Assembly: GCF_019052805.1 (NCBI RefSeq)
Contig: NZ_JAHQRJ010000001.1
Coordinates: forward strand, 1,364,001 to 1,428,000
DNA: 64,000 nt
Reading direction: 5' to 3'
DNA from: Noviherbaspirillum sp. L7-7A
GTDB taxonomy: Bacteria > Pseudomonadota > Gammaproteobacteria > Burkholderiales > Burkholderiaceae_D
The notes below the pieces were generated by a model, which was given only the letters and a program-made list of their open reading frames with translations, was not told the DNA's origin and ran no database searches. The first letter of the stretch is position 1; each line of letters opens with the position of its first letter. Made by a program: the position numbers and the translations under genes. Shown here one piece after another: positions 1 through 8,998 of this stretch.

Positions 1-73
1 GCGCGCTGATGCGCGCCAGCTGGTCCGGCGGCAACGCGCGAAATGCCAGTACCTGTTTTCGTTCCGTATTCAT
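1..73 (-). CDS. 5' end of a possible 2-hydroxyacid dehydrogenase (partial)
   Basis: Only the first 24 codons are in the window; the gene runs off its left edge. The visible N-terminus reads MNTERKQVLAFRALPPDQLA. The ATG at 73 follows a GGGGACAAGG stretch that can act as a ribosome binding site. A short strand-plus-helix start of this kind fits the N-terminal catalytic half of D-isomer 2-hydroxyacid dehydrogenases, but the family call is a guess from very little sequence. It lies 59 bases downstream of the ThDP enzyme gene on the same strand, so the two are probably cotranscribed. Confidence 0.5.
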   Translation of the reverse strand, partial: MNTERKQVLAFRALPPDQLARISA

Positions 74-132
74 GCCTTGTCCCCTGTCTGTGTCGTTGTG
101 TGGTTGTGCGGTTGTATTGTCATCGGAAGGCA

Positions 133-1827
133 TCAGTCCTTCAGGCGCATCGCGGGCGTGATCTGGCGCGGGTCGGTGCGCAGCTCCAGCAGCGCCGGCC
201 TGCCGCTGGCGCGAGCCCGTTCGAAGGCGGCTTCGAACTGGTCGGCCGATTCGACAAGCTCGCCAAAGGCGCCGAAGGAATGCGCCATCGCGACGAAGTC
301 GGGGTTGTGGATGCCGGTGGCGCTGATGCGGCCCGGAAAGCGCTTTTCCTGGTGCATCCGTATCGTGCCGTACATGCCATTGTTGACCACGATGACGATG
401 CAGGGCGCGCCGTATTGCACTGCAGTTGCCAGCTCCTGCGGGTACATCAGGAAGCAGCCGTCGCCGGCGAAGCAGACCACGTCGCGTTCCGGATGGCGCA
501 GCTTGGCAGCGATCGCCGCCGGAAAGCCATAGCCCATCGCGCCGCAGGTGGGCGCCAGCTGGGTGCGGTTCCGGCGGTAACGGTAGAAGCGGTGCAGCCA
601 GACGCTGTAGTTGCCGGCGCCATTGGTCAGGATGGCTTCGTCGGGCAGCGACTGGTCCAGCATGTTGACCACCCGTCCCATGTCGACGCCCTGGTAGGCC
701 GGATCGACCGCCGGCACTTCGGTGAAGGCCAGATAGTCGCTGCGGGCCGCGCTGGTCCATGCATTCCATGCCAGATGCGCCGTCGGGCGCAGCCGGCGCA
801 GCATCGCGGCGGCATTCCTCACGCCGGCATTGATCGCCAGCGCCGGCTGATAGACCCGGCCCAGTTCGTTGGCGTCGGCATGGATATGCACCAGCCGCTG
901 CGCCGGATGCGGCACGCTCAGGTGGGTGTAGCCGTCGGTGGTGATGTCGCCCAGCCGGGTGCCGACCGCCAGCACCAGGTCGGCCTGGCGCACCCGCTCG
1001 GCCAGGCGCGGATTGATGCCCAGGCTCATGTGGCCGGTGTACTGGTCGTTGCGGTTGTCCATGATGTCCTGGCGGCGGAATGCGCAGGCCACCGGCAGGT
1101 TCCAGGCGGCGGCGAACGCGGCCAGGTCGGCAGCGGCCTGGGCGCTCCAGTTCGATCCGCCAACGATGACCAGCGGCCGCTTTGCCTTGGCAAGTTCGGC
1201 CGACAGCGCCGTTTCCTGCTCGGCCGAGGCGGCGCTTGCTACCGGCACATAGGCCGGCGCATCGGTCACAGCGGCGCTGCCGTCCAGCACGTCTTCGGGC
1301 AGTGCCAGCACCACCGGGCCGGGACGGCCGGAGGTGGCGCACTGGAATGCGCGTGCCACGAATTCCGGTATGCGGCGGATGTCGTCGATCTCGGCCACCC
1401 ACTTCGCCAGCGGGCCGAACATCTGCACGTAGTCGACTTCCTGGAAGGCTTCGCGGCCACGGTGCTCGCGCGCCACCTGGCCGATGAACAGGATCATCGG
1501 CGTCGAGTCCTGGAAGGCGATATGCACGCCGCAACTGGCATGGGTGGCGCCGGGGCCGCGTGTGACGAAGCAGATCCCGGGCCGGCCGGTCAGCTTGCCG
1601 TCGGCTTCGGCCATGTTCGAGGCCGCGCCCTCGTGCTTGCTGACGATGGTGTCGATCTCCGGCGTGTCATGCAGCGCATTGAGCACGTCGAGGTAGCTCT
1701 CGCCCGGCACGCAGTAGAGGCGGTCCACGCCGTGGATGCGCAGGGCATCCACCAGGATGCGGCCGCCGCTGCGCTGCGTCGCTTCGGTATTGTTGCCGGA
1801 GGACTTGGAAGAATCGCTAGTGTTCAT
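133..1827 (-). CDS. ThDP-dependent enzyme, acetolactate synthase-like
   Basis: A 564-residue protein with the three-domain layout of the pyruvate oxidase/acetolactate synthase family. The N-terminal Pyr domain carries the ThDP-activating Glu in KHEGAASNMAEA (about residue 65), followed by TRGPGATH. The C-terminal PP domain has GDGCF followed about 25 residues later by VVNNGMYG, the GDG...NN motif that binds Mg-ThDP. The ATG at 1827 is preceded by GAAGG. Many IlvB-like proteins of this length have unknown substrates (decarboxylation or C-C ligation of 2-oxo acids). No small IlvN-type subunit is adjacent, which argues against a housekeeping acetolactate synthase. A LysR gene lies immediately upstream on the same strand and may control it. 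Confidence 0.88.
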   Translation of the reverse strand: MNTSDSSKSSGNNTEATQRSGGRILVDALRIHGVDRLYCVPGESYLDVLNALHDTPEIDTIVSKHEGAASNMAEADGKLTGRPGICFVTRGPGATHASCGVHIAFQDSTPMILFIGQVAREHRGREAFQEVDYVQMFGPLAKWVAEIDDIRRIPEFVARAFQCATSGRPGPVVLALPEDVLDGSAAVTDAPAYVPVASAASAEQETALSAELAKAKRPLVIVGGSNWSAQAAADLAAFAAAWNLPVACAFRRQDIMDNRNDQYTGHMSLGINPRLAERVRQADLVLAVGTRLGDITTDGYTHLSVPHPAQRLVHIHADANELGRVYQPALAINAGVRNAAAMLRRLRPTAHLAWNAWTSAARSDYLAFTEVPAVDPAYQGVDMGRVVNMLDQSLPDEAILTNGAGNYSVWLHRFYRYRRNRTQLAPTCGAMGYGFPAAIAAKLRHPERDVVCFAGDGCFLMYPQELATAVQYGAPCIVIVVNNGMYGTIRMHQEKRFPGRISATGIHNPDFVAMAHSFGAFGELVESADQFEAAFERARASGRPALLELRTDPRQITPAMRLKD

Positions 1828-1972
1828 GAGCCATCGCCTTCAGGATAAGTTGCTGTTGCCGCGCTCGATGCGCGTGGATGTTCCGTTCTCGGTGCCGAAT
1901 TGTCATGGATGCCGGTCGCGCATGCATGGGATTTTCCGCATTTCTGCCATGCATCAATCCACGAGGCGGCAA

Positions 1973-2902
1973 TCAGTCCGCCAGCGACGCATCGGGCCAG
2001 CCGCCGCCGGCGACGATCTGCGCCATTTCCTGCCGCAGCGCCTGGGTGATATCCCACAGGTGCGGCAGCGGGGGCCGGTTGCGGGCGCTGGCAATGACGA
2101 CATCACGCACCGCCTCCGGCTCCACCAGCCGCGCAGTGCGCAGCCGGCCCTGCGCAGCCTCTTCGGCTACCGCCGCCAGCGGCAGCAGGGTGCAGCCGCA
2201 TCCCTGCTCCACCAGGTGCCGGGTGACATTGGTCGAGGTATCGCACTCCATCGCGATATCGAGCCGGATGCCCGCCTTCTGCGCCAGCGACTCGGCCAGC
2301 AGCCGCAGGCCATGGTGGGTGCTGGGGAGGATCAGCGGCACTTCGGCCAGGTGCCGCACCGGAAAGTCGGCGCCGATATGGGTGTACGACGACGGCGCCA
2401 CCAGGTGCAGCGGTTCGCGCAGCAGCCTGTCGACCTTCAGGGCGCCGGCATGGGATGGCAGGTACAGCAGGGCGAGGTCGATGTCCCCATCGGCCAGCCA
2501 GTTCAGCATGTGGCTGCCCAGGCCTTCCACGAAGCGCAGCCGTGTGCGCGAAAAGCGCTGCCTGACTACCCGGCCGATGGCGCCGAAACTCATCCGGGCG
2601 ATGGTGGGCTGGGCCGCGATCACGATCCGCGACGGACCTGCGCCGGAAAACGCCTGCACCGCGTCGCGCGCCTCATCGATGCTGGCGGCGATGCGCCGGG
2701 CATGCGCCAGCAGCGCTTCCCCGGCTTCGGTCAGCGCCACGCCACGCCCGTTGCGGTGCAGCAGCCGCGCACCGCTGGCACTTTCCAGCCGCGCCATCTG
2801 GCGGCTGACGGTGGATTGGTCGCTGCCCAGCGCCACGGCGGCCCGTGAAAGGCTGCCGCAGGCGGCCACTTCGAGGAAACACAGGAGATCGTCGGAATTC
2901 AT
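1973..2902 (-). CDS. LysR-family transcriptional regulator
   Basis: A 309-residue protein starting MNSDDLLCFLEVAACGSLS. The N-terminal winged helix-turn-helix is visible in SRAAVALGSDQSTVSRQMARLE (residues about 19-40), followed by GARLLHRNGRGVALTEAGE. The rest is a periplasmic-binding-protein-like effector domain of normal length. The ATG at 2902 was chosen because it gives the canonical LysR N-terminus; the frame stays open far upstream without resembling any family. It lies 145 bases upstream of the ThDP enzyme in the same direction and 231 bases from the divergent DUF2760-Hsp70 operon, so it could act on either. The inducer is unknown. Confidence 0.92.
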   Translation of the reverse strand: MNSDDLLCFLEVAACGSLSRAAVALGSDQSTVSRQMARLESASGARLLHRNGRGVALTEAGEALLAHARRIAASIDEARDAVQAFSGAGPSRIVIAAQPTIARMSFGAIGRVVRQRFSRTRLRFVEGLGSHMLNWLADGDIDLALLYLPSHAGALKVDRLLREPLHLVAPSSYTHIGADFPVRHLAEVPLILPSTHHGLRLLAESLAQKAGIRLDIAMECDTSTNVTRHLVEQGCGCTLLPLAAVAEEAAQGRLRTARLVEPEAVRDVVIASARNRPPLPHLWDITQALRQEMAQIVAGGGWPDASLAD

Positions 2903-3090
2903 TGCATTGGACGGCAAACCGGGGTGGCGGATTTGGATGAGTTGGAAAAAATCTGATGCGAATTTATCATGTAGCCTCTCACAGAACGAAATGACAGACA
3001 ACGCACACGCTGGCCAGTATTCGCCAATCACTGGGCAGCTGCTGGCCAACAGCGCCGATTTCCGCTGGATCAACTCGCATCTGGCGCGCT

Positions 3091-3101
3091 TCTGACATAA
3101 T
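3091..3101 (+). promoter_or_regulatory. Extended -10 promoter candidate for the DUF2760-Hsp70 operon
   Basis: TGACATAAT at 3093-3101 reads as an extended -10 (TG-N-CATAAT), 32 bases before the ATG at 3134. No good -35 is visible. The start codon has a clear Shine-Dalgarno sequence, AAAGGAA, at 3120-3126. Confidence 0.4.
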
Positions 3102-3133
3102 CCCCCGCTTGTCGAGATACAAAGGAATAGCAA

Positions 3134-3721
3134 ATGAACAAGCCCAACCCTGGCGGCGCGCCTTCCCGCCCGTCTTTTTTCAGCCGCGTGTCGCTCGCAT
3201 TCGGCGCCTTTTTCAAGATTGTGGGCAATCCCGACTATGCAGGCCGGATCGACAAGCTGCCGGCACAGGACGCCGCGCCGCAGCCGGTCGCGCCCGCCGT
3301 CCCGGCTGAACCGAAACCGGCGCTGCGCATGCTGAAGGAAGCCTCGCCCGATGCGGCCCTGCAATTGCTGGGCATGCTGCAGCGCGATGCCCGCCTGATC
3401 GATTTCGCCACAGAAGACCTGTCTGCCTATTCCGATGCCGACATCGGCGCCGCCGCCCGCGTGGTGCATGAGGGCTGCCGCAAGGTGCTGCGCGAGCATT
3501 TCATGATCGAGCCTGTGCTGCGCGAGACCGAAGGCAGCCAGATCACCGTCAGCCCCGGCTTCGACGCCTCGGCGATCCGCTTGACCGGCAACGTGGTGGG
3601 CAGCGCGCCGTTCAATGGCGTGGTCGGCCATCGCGGCTGGCGCGCCACCGACGTGCACCTGCCCAAAGTGGCCGACGGCCATAACGTGCATGTGCTGGCG
3701 CCGGCGGAGGTGGAGCTGTGA
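3134..3721 (+). CDS. DUF2760 domain protein
   Basis: A 195-residue protein that I recognise as a DUF2760 family member. It starts MNKPNPGGAPSRPSFFSRVS, has a short amphipathic segment (about residues 18-32), a Pro/Ala linker (about 45-65) and a conserved globular C-terminal domain that includes GLREHFMIEPVL-like and HRGWRATDVHLP segments. No catalytic motif can be identified. Its TGA overlaps the GTG start of the next Hsp70 gene (GTGA), so translation is coupled. This family is repeatedly found beside paired atypical Hsp70 genes, which suggests a partner or cofactor of those chaperones. The biochemical role is unknown. Confidence 0.85.
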   Translation: MNKPNPGGAPSRPSFFSRVSLAFGAFFKIVGNPDYAGRIDKLPAQDAAPQPVAPAVPAEPKPALRMLKEASPDAALQLLGMLQRDARLIDFATEDLSAYSDADIGAAARVVHEGCRKVLREHFMIEPVLRETEGSQITVSPGFDASAIRLTGNVVGSAPFNGVVGHRGWRATDVHLPKVADGHNVHVLAPAEVEL

Positions 3722-5574
3722 ACGACACCGCGAACGCGCCGCGCTACTGCATCGGCATCGACCTCGGCACCACCCACAGCGCGCTGGCCTATGTCGACAG
3801 CGCCGCCTCCGATGGTGAAAAAACCAGCCACGGCGTGCTGGCGCTGCCCCAGTTGACCGGCCCCGGCTCGGTCGAGGCCATGCCGCTGCTGCCCTCGTTT
3901 CTCTACCTGCCGCATGGCGATGAACTGCCAGCCGGGGCGCTGGCGCTGCCCTGGGCCGACAGCCAGGCCTACGCGGTCGGCGAATTCGCCCGCAGCCGCG
4001 GGGCGACCACGCCGATCCGGCTGGTGTCGTCGGCCAAGAGCTGGCTGTCGCATCCGGGCGTGGACCGGCGCGCCGGCATCCTGCCGGTGGATGCGCCGCC
4101 CGACCTGGCGAGGGTGTCCCCGGTGGAGGCGTCGATCCGCTATCTCGACCACCTGAAGCAGGCCTGGAACCATGCGCATCCGGATGCGCCGTTCGATGCG
4201 CAGGACGTCACGGTGACGATACCGGCCTCGTTCGACCCGGCCGCGCGCGAACTTACCGCCGAAGCGGCGCGCGCCGCCGGCTACGAACACCTGACCCTGC
4301 TGGAAGAGCCTCAGGCCGCGCTCTACAGCTGGATCCAGGGCAGCGGCGGCAACTGGCGCAAGGAAGTGCGTACCGGCGACGTCATCCTGGTGGTGGACGT
4401 CGGCGGCGGCACCAGCGACTTTTCGCTGATCGCGGTGCTGGAACGCGACGGCAACCTGGAACTGCACCGGGTTGCGGTGGGCGACCACATCCTGCTCGGC
4501 GGCGACAACATGGACCTGACGCTGGCCTATGGCGTGGCCCGCAAGCTGGCCGCCGGCGGCACCCAGCTCGACCCGTGGCAGATGCGCTCGCTCACCCACG
4601 CCTGCCGCGCCGCCAAGGAAAGCCTGCTGTCCGATCCTTCGCTGGCTTCGCTGCCGGTGGTGGTGCCCAGCCGCGGCTCCAAGCTGATCGGCGGCTCGAT
4701 CCGCACCGAACTCACGCGCGAGGAAGTCGCGGCCACCATCCTCGAAGGCTTCTTCCCGCAGGTGGAGGCATCGGCCCGGCCGGCCTCGCGCACCCGCGCC
4801 GGCCTGACCCAGATCGGCCTGCCCTTTGCGCAGGACGCGGCCATCACCCGCCACCTGGCCGCCTTCCTCGGCCGCCAGCAGGGCGCGACCGCGGAACTGG
4901 CCGGTTTCGTCGAGCAGCATCCGGGCGCCACCTTCCTGCATCCCACGGCAGTGCTGTTCAACGGCGGCATCTTCAAGTCCGACCTGCTGGCGCAGCGCAC
5001 CCTGGATACCGTCAACCGCTGGCTGGCCGCGGAAAACGCGCCGCCGGCGCGGCTGCTGGCAGGCGCCGACCTCGATCTCGCCGTGGCGCGCGGCGCGGCC
5101 TATTACGGCCATGTGCGACGCGGGCGCGGCATGCGCATCCGCGGCGGCACGGCAGCGGCCTACTATGTCGCGGTGGAATCGGCGATGCCGGCCATACCCG
5201 GCATGGAGCCGCCGATCCAGGCGCTGTGCGTGGCCCCGTTCGGCATGGAGGAAGGCAGCGAGGCAGCCGTACTGGACCAAGAATTCGGCCTGGTGGTTGG
5301 CGAGCCGGTGCATTTCCGTTTCTTCGGCTCCACCGTGCGCAGGCAGGACCAGATTGGCACCCTGCTCGACTACTGGCAGCCGGACGAACTGCAGGAACTC
5401 GACGAGATCCAGGCCACGCTGCCGGCCGACGGCCGCCAGCCCGGCCAGGTGGTGGAAGTGCGGTTGCAGGCGCGGGTCAGCGAGACCGGCACGCTGGAAC
5501 TGGCCGCGGTGCCGCGCGACGGCAGCGCTCGCTGGAATGTCGAATTCGATGTGCGCGGCACTCGCCCGGACTAG
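3718..5574 (+). CDS. Atypical Hsp70-family protein (first of a pair)
   Basis: A 618-residue Hsp70 homologue. The actin-fold ATPase shows phosphate-1 IGIDLGTTHSALAY (residues about 12-25), phosphate-2 VDVGGGTSDFSLI (about 225-237), and the adenosine-side LFNGGIFKS. It differs from DnaK: the canonical hydrophobic linker and the C-terminal EEVD-type tail are missing, and the beta-sandwich substrate domain is short and divergent. The start is GTG at 3718, inside the stop of the DUF2760 gene, with a strong upstream GGAGGTGGAG. A second Hsp70 gene follows 21 bases later. Probably a cytosolic chaperone with a restricted client set; this is inference, since the clients are unknown. Confidence 0.9.
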   Translation: MNDTANAPRYCIGIDLGTTHSALAYVDSAASDGEKTSHGVLALPQLTGPGSVEAMPLLPSFLYLPHGDELPAGALALPWADSQAYAVGEFARSRGATTPIRLVSSAKSWLSHPGVDRRAGILPVDAPPDLARVSPVEASIRYLDHLKQAWNHAHPDAPFDAQDVTVTIPASFDPAARELTAEAARAAGYEHLTLLEEPQAALYSWIQGSGGNWRKEVRTGDVILVVDVGGGTSDFSLIAVLERDGNLELHRVAVGDHILLGGDNMDLTLAYGVARKLAAGGTQLDPWQMRSLTHACRAAKESLLSDPSLASLPVVVPSRGSKLIGGSIRTELTREEVAATILEGFFPQVEASARPASRTRAGLTQIGLPFAQDAAITRHLAAFLGRQQGATAELAGFVEQHPGATFLHPTAVLFNGGIFKSDLLAQRTLDTVNRWLAAENAPPARLLAGADLDLAVARGAAYYGHVRRGRGMRIRGGTAAAYYVAVESAMPAIPGMEPPIQALCVAPFGMEEGSEAAVLDQEFGLVVGEPVHFRFFGSTVRRQDQIGTLLDYWQPDELQELDEIQATLPADGRQPGQVVEVRLQARVSETGTLELAAVPRDGSARWNVEFDVRGTRPD

Positions 5575-5595
5575 CGCCTGTCATGAATCCCGAGT

Positions 5596-8439
5596 ATGGC
5601 AAAACAGGCGCCTGAACATGGGGCCGGGAAGCGGGCCAAGGCCGGCGGTGAGCCGCGCCAACGTTCCCCGGCGCCCGCCTACATCGTCGGCATCGACCTC
5701 GGCACCACCAACACCGTTGTCGCCTACGCCGCTCCCGGCGAGGACGCGGTGCGCCTCTTCGCCATCGAGCAACTGGTGGCGCCGGGCGAGGTGAGGGCCG
5801 AGCCGCTGCTGCCTTCGCTGCGCTACCACCCCGCCGCCGGCGAATTTACGCCGGGCGCACTGCGCCTGCCCTGGAGCCAGGTCGACGAGCCAGCGGTGAT
5901 CGGCCAGCTTGCGCGCCGGCTTGGCGCCCAGGTGCCGGGCCGGCTGGTGTCGTCGGCCAAGAGCTGGCTGTCGCATGCGGCGGTGGATCGCAGCGCACCC
6001 ATCCTGCCGTGGGGCGCGCCGGACGACGTGGCCCGGGTTTCACCCCTGGAGGCCAGCGCCAGCTATCTGGCGCATGTAAGAAGCGCCTGGAATGCGCATT
6101 TCCCGCAGCATCCGCTGGAACGGCAGGATGTCGTGCTGACCATCCCGGCCTCCTTCGATGAAGGCGCGCGGGCGCTGACGGTGCAGGCGGCGCGCCTGGC
6201 CGGACTGCCGCGTCTCCAGCTGGTGGAGGAACCGCAGGCGGCGCTGCACGACTGGCTGCACCGGCACCGCGGCCGGCTGGCGCTGGAACTGGCGCAGAGC
6301 CGCCTGATCCTGGTAGCCGACGTCGGCGGCGGCACCACCGATTTCAGCCTTATCCGGGTTGCGATGAGCGACGGCCAGCCGGTGCTGGACCGCATCGGCG
6401 TCGGCCAGCACCTGATGCTGGGCGGCGACAACATGGACCTGGTGCTGGCCCACCTGGCCGAATCGCGGCTGCATCCGGCCCAGCCGGGCAGCCCGCCGCA
6501 GAAGCTGTCGGCAAGCCGCATGTCGCAGCTGATGGAGCGCTGCCGTGCGGCCAAGGAACAGCTGCTGGCGGCCGACGCGCCGGAGCAGGCGCCGGTAACG
6601 CTGCTGGGCGGCGGCAGCCGGCTGGTCGGCTCGGCGCGCTCGGTGGCACTGGGCCGCGAGGAAGTGCGGCAACTGCTGGTGGATGGCTTTTTCCCGCGGG
6701 TGGCGGTGGGAGAAGCCAGCCGGGCGCGGCGCGGCGGCCTGGTTGAATTCGGCCTGCCCTATGCCAGCGATGCCGCCATCACCCGCCACCTTGCCGCTTT
6801 CCTGCAGCAGCACGCGGCCGATGCGCGTCAGCCCCTGGGCCTGGACCCGGAGGACAGGGACAGTCCGCCAATGCCCGATACGCTGCTGCTGAACGGCGGC
6901 GTGTTCCGCGCCGACGCGCTGTCTGAACGGCTGATCGACGTGCTGCAGGGCTGGCGCGGCGCACCTCTTACCCTGCTGCACAATGACAACCCCGATGTGG
7001 CGGTGGCGCGCGGCGCGGTTGCCCACGGGCTGGCGCGGCGTGGGCAAGCGCAAAAGATAGGCGGCGGCGCCGCCCGCAGCTATTTCCTGGCGCTGGAAGG
7101 CGGCGACCGGGAGGGCGAGCCGGGCGTCTGCATCCTGCCGCGCGGCAGCCAGCCTGGCGCCGAACTGCTGCTGGAGGAACGGGTTTTCGGGTTGCGCCTG
7201 GGCCAGCCGGTGCGTTTTCACCTTGCCGCGTCCACCGGTCCGGCCGTCGCCGGCGAGCTGGTCGACCTGTCGGCAACGGACGCGCAGCGGCTGCCGCCGC
7301 TGGCGGCGGTGCTGCCGGCGGACCCGGGCCGCGGCAGGCAGGAAATGGAAGTGCGGCTGGCCAGCATGCTGACCGAACTGGGCACGCTGCAGGTTTCCTG
7401 CGTGGCGGCGCAAGACCCGGCACGGCGCTGGGACCTGGAGTTCCAGTTGCGTGGTGTCGAAGCCGGCCCGGAGACCGGTGAAGCCAGGCTGCCGCCCGGC
7501 TTCACCGACGCGGTGCAGAGGATAGAGCGGGTTTTCGTCCAGCGCGGCCAGAACCTGTCGCCAAAGGATATCCGGCAGTTGCGCCTGCAGCTGGAGAAGC
7601 TTCTCGGCAGCCGCGAGCGCTGGGACCTGCCACTGCTGCGCAAGCTCTACGACGCGCTGTGGAAAGGCGCGCGCGGCAGGCGCCGCTCGGCCGACCATGA
7701 ACGGCTGTGGCTCAACCTTGCCGGTTACTGCCTGCGTCCCGGCATCGGCTATCCGCTGGATGAGTGGCGCATCGAGCAGCTCTGGGCGATTTTCCCGGAG
7801 GGTGCCCAGCACCGCGCAGACGGCCAGGTATGCGCGGAGTGGTGGACGCTATGGCGGCGGGTGGCGGCCGGGCTGCCGGCCGAGGCGCAGCTGCGGCTGC
7901 TGGAGGATTTTGCGTTCAACGTGCAGGCCGATGAGCGGGAGCGCAAGCGCCGTCCGCCAACGCTGACCCCAGGCGGGCTGGACGACATGCTGCGGCTGGT
8001 GGCCTCCCTGGAACGCATACCCGGCGCCTACAAGGTCGAGATCGGCGACTGGCTGCTGGAACAGTTGCAGGCGCAACCCGACCAGCGCCTGATGCTGTGG
8101 GCCCTGGGCCGGGTTGGCGCCCGGGTTCCGGTGCACGGCAGCGCGCATGAAGTCGCGCCGGTGGAAGCGGCGTCAGCCTGGCTGGAATGGCTGCTGACGC
8201 TGGACTGGCGCCGCATCGAGCCGGCCGCATTCGCCGCGGCCCATATCGCACGGCTCACGGGCGACCGCAGCCGCGACCTGCCGGATGCCCTGCGCCAGCG
8301 GGTGGCCGAGCGGCTGCGCATGGCGCAGGCGGCGCCTGCCTGGAGCGCGATGGTGCTGGAAGTGGTGGAACTGGAAGAAGCGGACGAGCGCCGGATGCTG
8401 GGTGACACCCTGCCGCCGGGCCTGAAGCTGCTGCAGTGA
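5596..8439 (+). CDS. Atypical Hsp70-family protein with long C-terminal extension
   Basis: A 947-residue protein. Residues about 1-500 repeat the Hsp70 ATPase of its neighbour (IGIDLGTTNTVVAY near residue 35, VADVGGGTTDFSLI, LLNGGVFRAD), and a divergent beta domain follows. The last roughly 320 residues form an alpha-helical extension absent from DnaK; DUF3731 is the family I would expect here. The N-terminus is basic and Lys/Arg-rich before the first strand. The ribosome binding site is weak (CCCGAGT), so translation may depend on the upstream genes. The two Hsp70 proteins align through their ATPases but differ at the C-terminus, which suggests duplication followed by specialisation within one operon. 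Confidence 0.9.
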   Translation: MAKQAPEHGAGKRAKAGGEPRQRSPAPAYIVGIDLGTTNTVVAYAAPGEDAVRLFAIEQLVAPGEVRAEPLLPSLRYHPAAGEFTPGALRLPWSQVDEPAVIGQLARRLGAQVPGRLVSSAKSWLSHAAVDRSAPILPWGAPDDVARVSPLEASASYLAHVRSAWNAHFPQHPLERQDVVLTIPASFDEGARALTVQAARLAGLPRLQLVEEPQAALHDWLHRHRGRLALELAQSRLILVADVGGGTTDFSLIRVAMSDGQPVLDRIGVGQHLMLGGDNMDLVLAHLAESRLHPAQPGSPPQKLSASRMSQLMERCRAAKEQLLAADAPEQAPVTLLGGGSRLVGSARSVALGREEVRQLLVDGFFPRVAVGEASRARRGGLVEFGLPYASDAAITRHLAAFLQQHAADARQPLGLDPEDRDSPPMPDTLLLNGGVFRADALSERLIDVLQGWRGAPLTLLHNDNPDVAVARGAVAHGLARRGQAQKIGGGAARSYFLALEGGDREGEPGVCILPRGSQPGAELLLEERVFGLRLGQPVRFHLAASTGPAVAGELVDLSATDAQRLPPLAAVLPADPGRGRQEMEVRLASMLTELGTLQVSCVAAQDPARRWDLEFQLRGVEAGPETGEARLPPGFTDAVQRIERVFVQRGQNLSPKDIRQLRLQLEKLLGSRERWDLPLLRKLYDALWKGARGRRRSADHERLWLNLAGYCLRPGIGYPLDEWRIEQLWAIFPEGAQHRADGQVCAEWWTLWRRVAAGLPAEAQLRLLEDFAFNVQADERERKRRPPTLTPGGLDDMLRLVASLERIPGAYKVEIGDWLLEQLQAQPDQRLMLWALGRVGARVPVHGSAHEVAPVEAASAWLEWLLTLDWRRIEPAAFAAAHIARLTGDRSRDLPDALRQRVAERLRMAQAAPAWSAMVLEVVELEEADERRMLGDTLPPGLKLLQ

Positions 8440-8460
8440 TCTAGCCGAGCCCGGAGCCCT

Positions 8461-8829
8461 TTACCCTTTCAACACCGCCCAAGCCAGGCAGACCCAGGCC
8501 GCCAGCCACGCCAGCCCACCCAGCGGCGTGATGGCGCCCAGCCAGCGTATGCCCGTCAAGCTGAGCAGATACAGGCTGCCGGAAAACAGCAAGGTGCCAA
8601 CGATAAACAGATAGCCGGCGCCATTGGCCAGGCTGCCCGGCCAGCGGCTGATGGCCCAGGCCGTGGCGATCAGCGCGAATGCGTGGTACATCTGGTAGCG
8701 CACGCCGACTTCAAATACGGCCATCATGTCGGCGTCGAGCCGCTGCTTCAGGCCATGCGCGCCAAATGCGCCGGCAGCCACGCCGATGAAGGCTGACCCG
8801 GCGCCACAGACAAAGAAGAATTTTTCCAT
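8461..8829 (-). CDS. DUF423 family inner-membrane protein
   Basis: A 122-residue hydrophobic protein with about four predicted membrane helices. The conserved DUF423 (YgdD) features are visible: AGAFGAHGLK near residues 20-29, an RYQMYHAFAL segment near 45, and the C-terminal ITPLGGLAWLAAW. The ATG at 8827-8829 gives the usual family length; the reading frame upstream has no similarity. Function is unknown in all members. It converges on the Hsp70 operon end and is divergent from the ClpP-like gene. Confidence 0.9.
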   Translation of the reverse strand: MEKFFFVCGAGSAFIGVAAGAFGAHGLKQRLDADMMAVFEVGVRYQMYHAFALIATAWAISRWPGSLANGAGYLFIVGTLLFSGSLYLLSLTGIRWLGAITPLGGLAWLAAWVCLAWAVLKG

Positions 8830-8998
8830 CCGGGCATTATAAGAGCGCACGGCGCAGGAGGCGCAATGCGATGGCCTGTTGCGATACCGTCCGGACAGGC
8901 GCGCCCTTCCGCTGGTCGGGTCGCCGCTGAACAAATCGGCCGCGGCGGACTCTGACCTGCATGGCGCATTGCAGCGCCGCATGACGAGGAGGAAGCGG

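Noticed and set aside
43-1848. A 600-codon frame on plus at the left end
   Set aside because: Antisense to the ThDP-dependent enzyme, low-complexity composition and no recognisable domain.
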